Of a stretch of DNA of 6,843 nucleotides, positions 6,527 through 6,843 are shown in pieces (the stretch's first letter is position 1; each line of letters begins with the position of its first letter). This DNA is from an uncultured Collinsella sp. (GTDB lineage: Bacteria > Actinomycetota > Coriobacteriia > Coriobacteriales > Coriobacteriaceae), in the NCBI GenBank assembly GCA_900549655.1, contig UROZ01000110.1, positions 1-6,843 on the forward strand, read 5' to 3'. A program made the position numbers and the translations under genes. The notes beneath the pieces were generated by a model. The model saw only the letters and a program-made list of their open reading frames with translations, ran no database searches and was not told the DNA's origin.

Positions 6527-6552
6527 TACACTTAACTTATAAGTTAAGTGTA
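6527..6552. promoter_or_regulatory. Perfect 26-bp palindrome, likely HigA operator of the TAC operon
   Basis: The half-site TACACTTAACTTA is followed at once by its exact reverse complement, with no spacer (centre TTATAA). It ends 21 bases before the toxin start and covers the -10 box. HigA-type antitoxins bind palindromes in their own promoters as dimers, so this is the natural autoregulation site. Perfection over 26 bases makes chance very unlikely. Confidence 0.8.
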
Positions 6553-6565
6553 GCTTTTAAAACAA
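6536..6565 (-). promoter_or_regulatory. TAC operon promoter overlapping the palindrome
   Basis: The minus strand has TATAAG (6541-6536, five of six matches to TATAAT) at the centre of the palindrome and TTGTTT (6565-6560) as a weak -35 with an 18-base spacer. Transcription would begin near 6529, leaving a short leader with the toxin ribosome site. Operator binding would cover the -10 directly. Confidence 0.6.
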
Positions 6566-6843
6566 GAATAACAAGGTTCACGCTAGATTTCACAGCTCCG
6601 ATTGATAAACATTCAAGTCAAGCTTGCGCTAAATCCGGAAGTGCGGGGAAAATCAGAGCATTGCCGGCCAGACCCCTGTTTTGAGTTCCGCTGACCTGCA
6701 CTGATAATTGTTCTCGGGGGAAGCGGGCACTGCGGGGCGCGGCGACAGCGCGCGATTTCCGCGTCGCAGCGCTACCCTGATGCTGAAAGCCGGGGCGATG
6801 ACCCACTGACCTGCTGACGCCTCTTCGGCCGTCCTCAAATCCG
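6553..6843. other. Right-hand segment without a supportable gene
   Basis: About 290 bases. The first 45 or so are AT-rich and carry the TAC -35 box. From about 6630 the sequence turns GC-rich. Two short minus-strand frames (about 60 codons, one open to the right edge) show no recognisable domain, no good start with a ribosome site, and a composition of mixed R, A, P and S typical of non-coding GC-rich DNA. CTGACCTGC occurs twice (6691-6699 and 6806-6814). It could be an intergenic repeat element or the tail of an unseen gene; I cannot decide. Confidence 0.4.
6734..6777. repeat. Imperfect GC-rich inverted repeat (possible hairpin)
   Basis: GGGGCGCGGCGAC (6734-6746) can pair, with bulges and a mismatch, with GTCGCAGCGCTACCC (6763-6777) around a 16-base loop. 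No T-run follows on the plus strand, so it is not a classical terminator. In such GC-rich DNA an imperfect stem of this size could be chance. Confidence 0.3.

Noticed and set aside
6618..6838. Two overlapping minus-strand short frames at the right end
   Set aside because: Each is about 60 codons, the two overlap in different frames, and neither has a domain or convincing start; more likely non-coding GC-rich DNA, though the tail of a gene entering from the right is not excluded.
1..6843. tRNA, rRNA, CRISPR array, insertion sequence, integrase
   Set aside because: I saw no cloverleaf-like segment, no regularly spaced repeats, no terminal repeats and no transposase or recombinase motifs.

Overview
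The window looks like chromosome of a high-GC, monoderm actinobacterium, most likely of the Coriobacteriia (Collinsella-like). This rests on the base composition of the left part, the Gram-positive form of the Pel gene set, and general impression; no marker gene fixes the taxon. Every gene I can support reads on the minus strand, right to left.

Positions 5064 to 1 hold the front of a Gram-positive-type Pel exopolysaccharide operon in the order pelD, pelE, pelA (deacetylase-only form), pelF. Each junction is a 4-base stop/start overlap. PelD is the membrane c-di-GMP receptor, PelE its TPR partner, PelA a membrane-anchored polysaccharide deacetylase, and PelF (cut by the left edge) the glycosyltransferase. 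PelG would be expected further left. Here PelD is a fusion with an N-terminal NAD(P)-binding epimerase-like domain. Its reading frame is broken by an in-frame TAG at codon 54, so this copy may be impaired unless translation restarts or the base is a sequence error.

Positions 6505 to 5220 hold a three-gene toxin-antitoxin-chaperone (TAC) operon: a HigB/RelE-like toxin, a HigA-like HTH antitoxin with a C-terminal tail, and a SecB-like chaperone. This is the architecture of HigB1-HigA1-SecB(TA) of Mycobacterium tuberculosis. It is clearly AT-richer than the Pel genes, which suggests separate acquisition. A perfect 26-bp palindrome (6527-6552) just upstream contains the -10 box and is the obvious operator for antitoxin autoregulation.

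Positions 5065-5219 are the gap between the two operons and hold a candidate pel promoter with a small inverted repeat in its spacer. Positions 6553-6843 contain no gene I can support. Beyond the TAC promoter this stretch becomes GC-rich, with short repeats and an imperfect hairpin.

Together the window pairs a biofilm-matrix operon under c-di-GMP control with a stress-linked TAC module directly upstream in the same orientation. No terminator is evident between them, so read-through from TAC into pel is possible.
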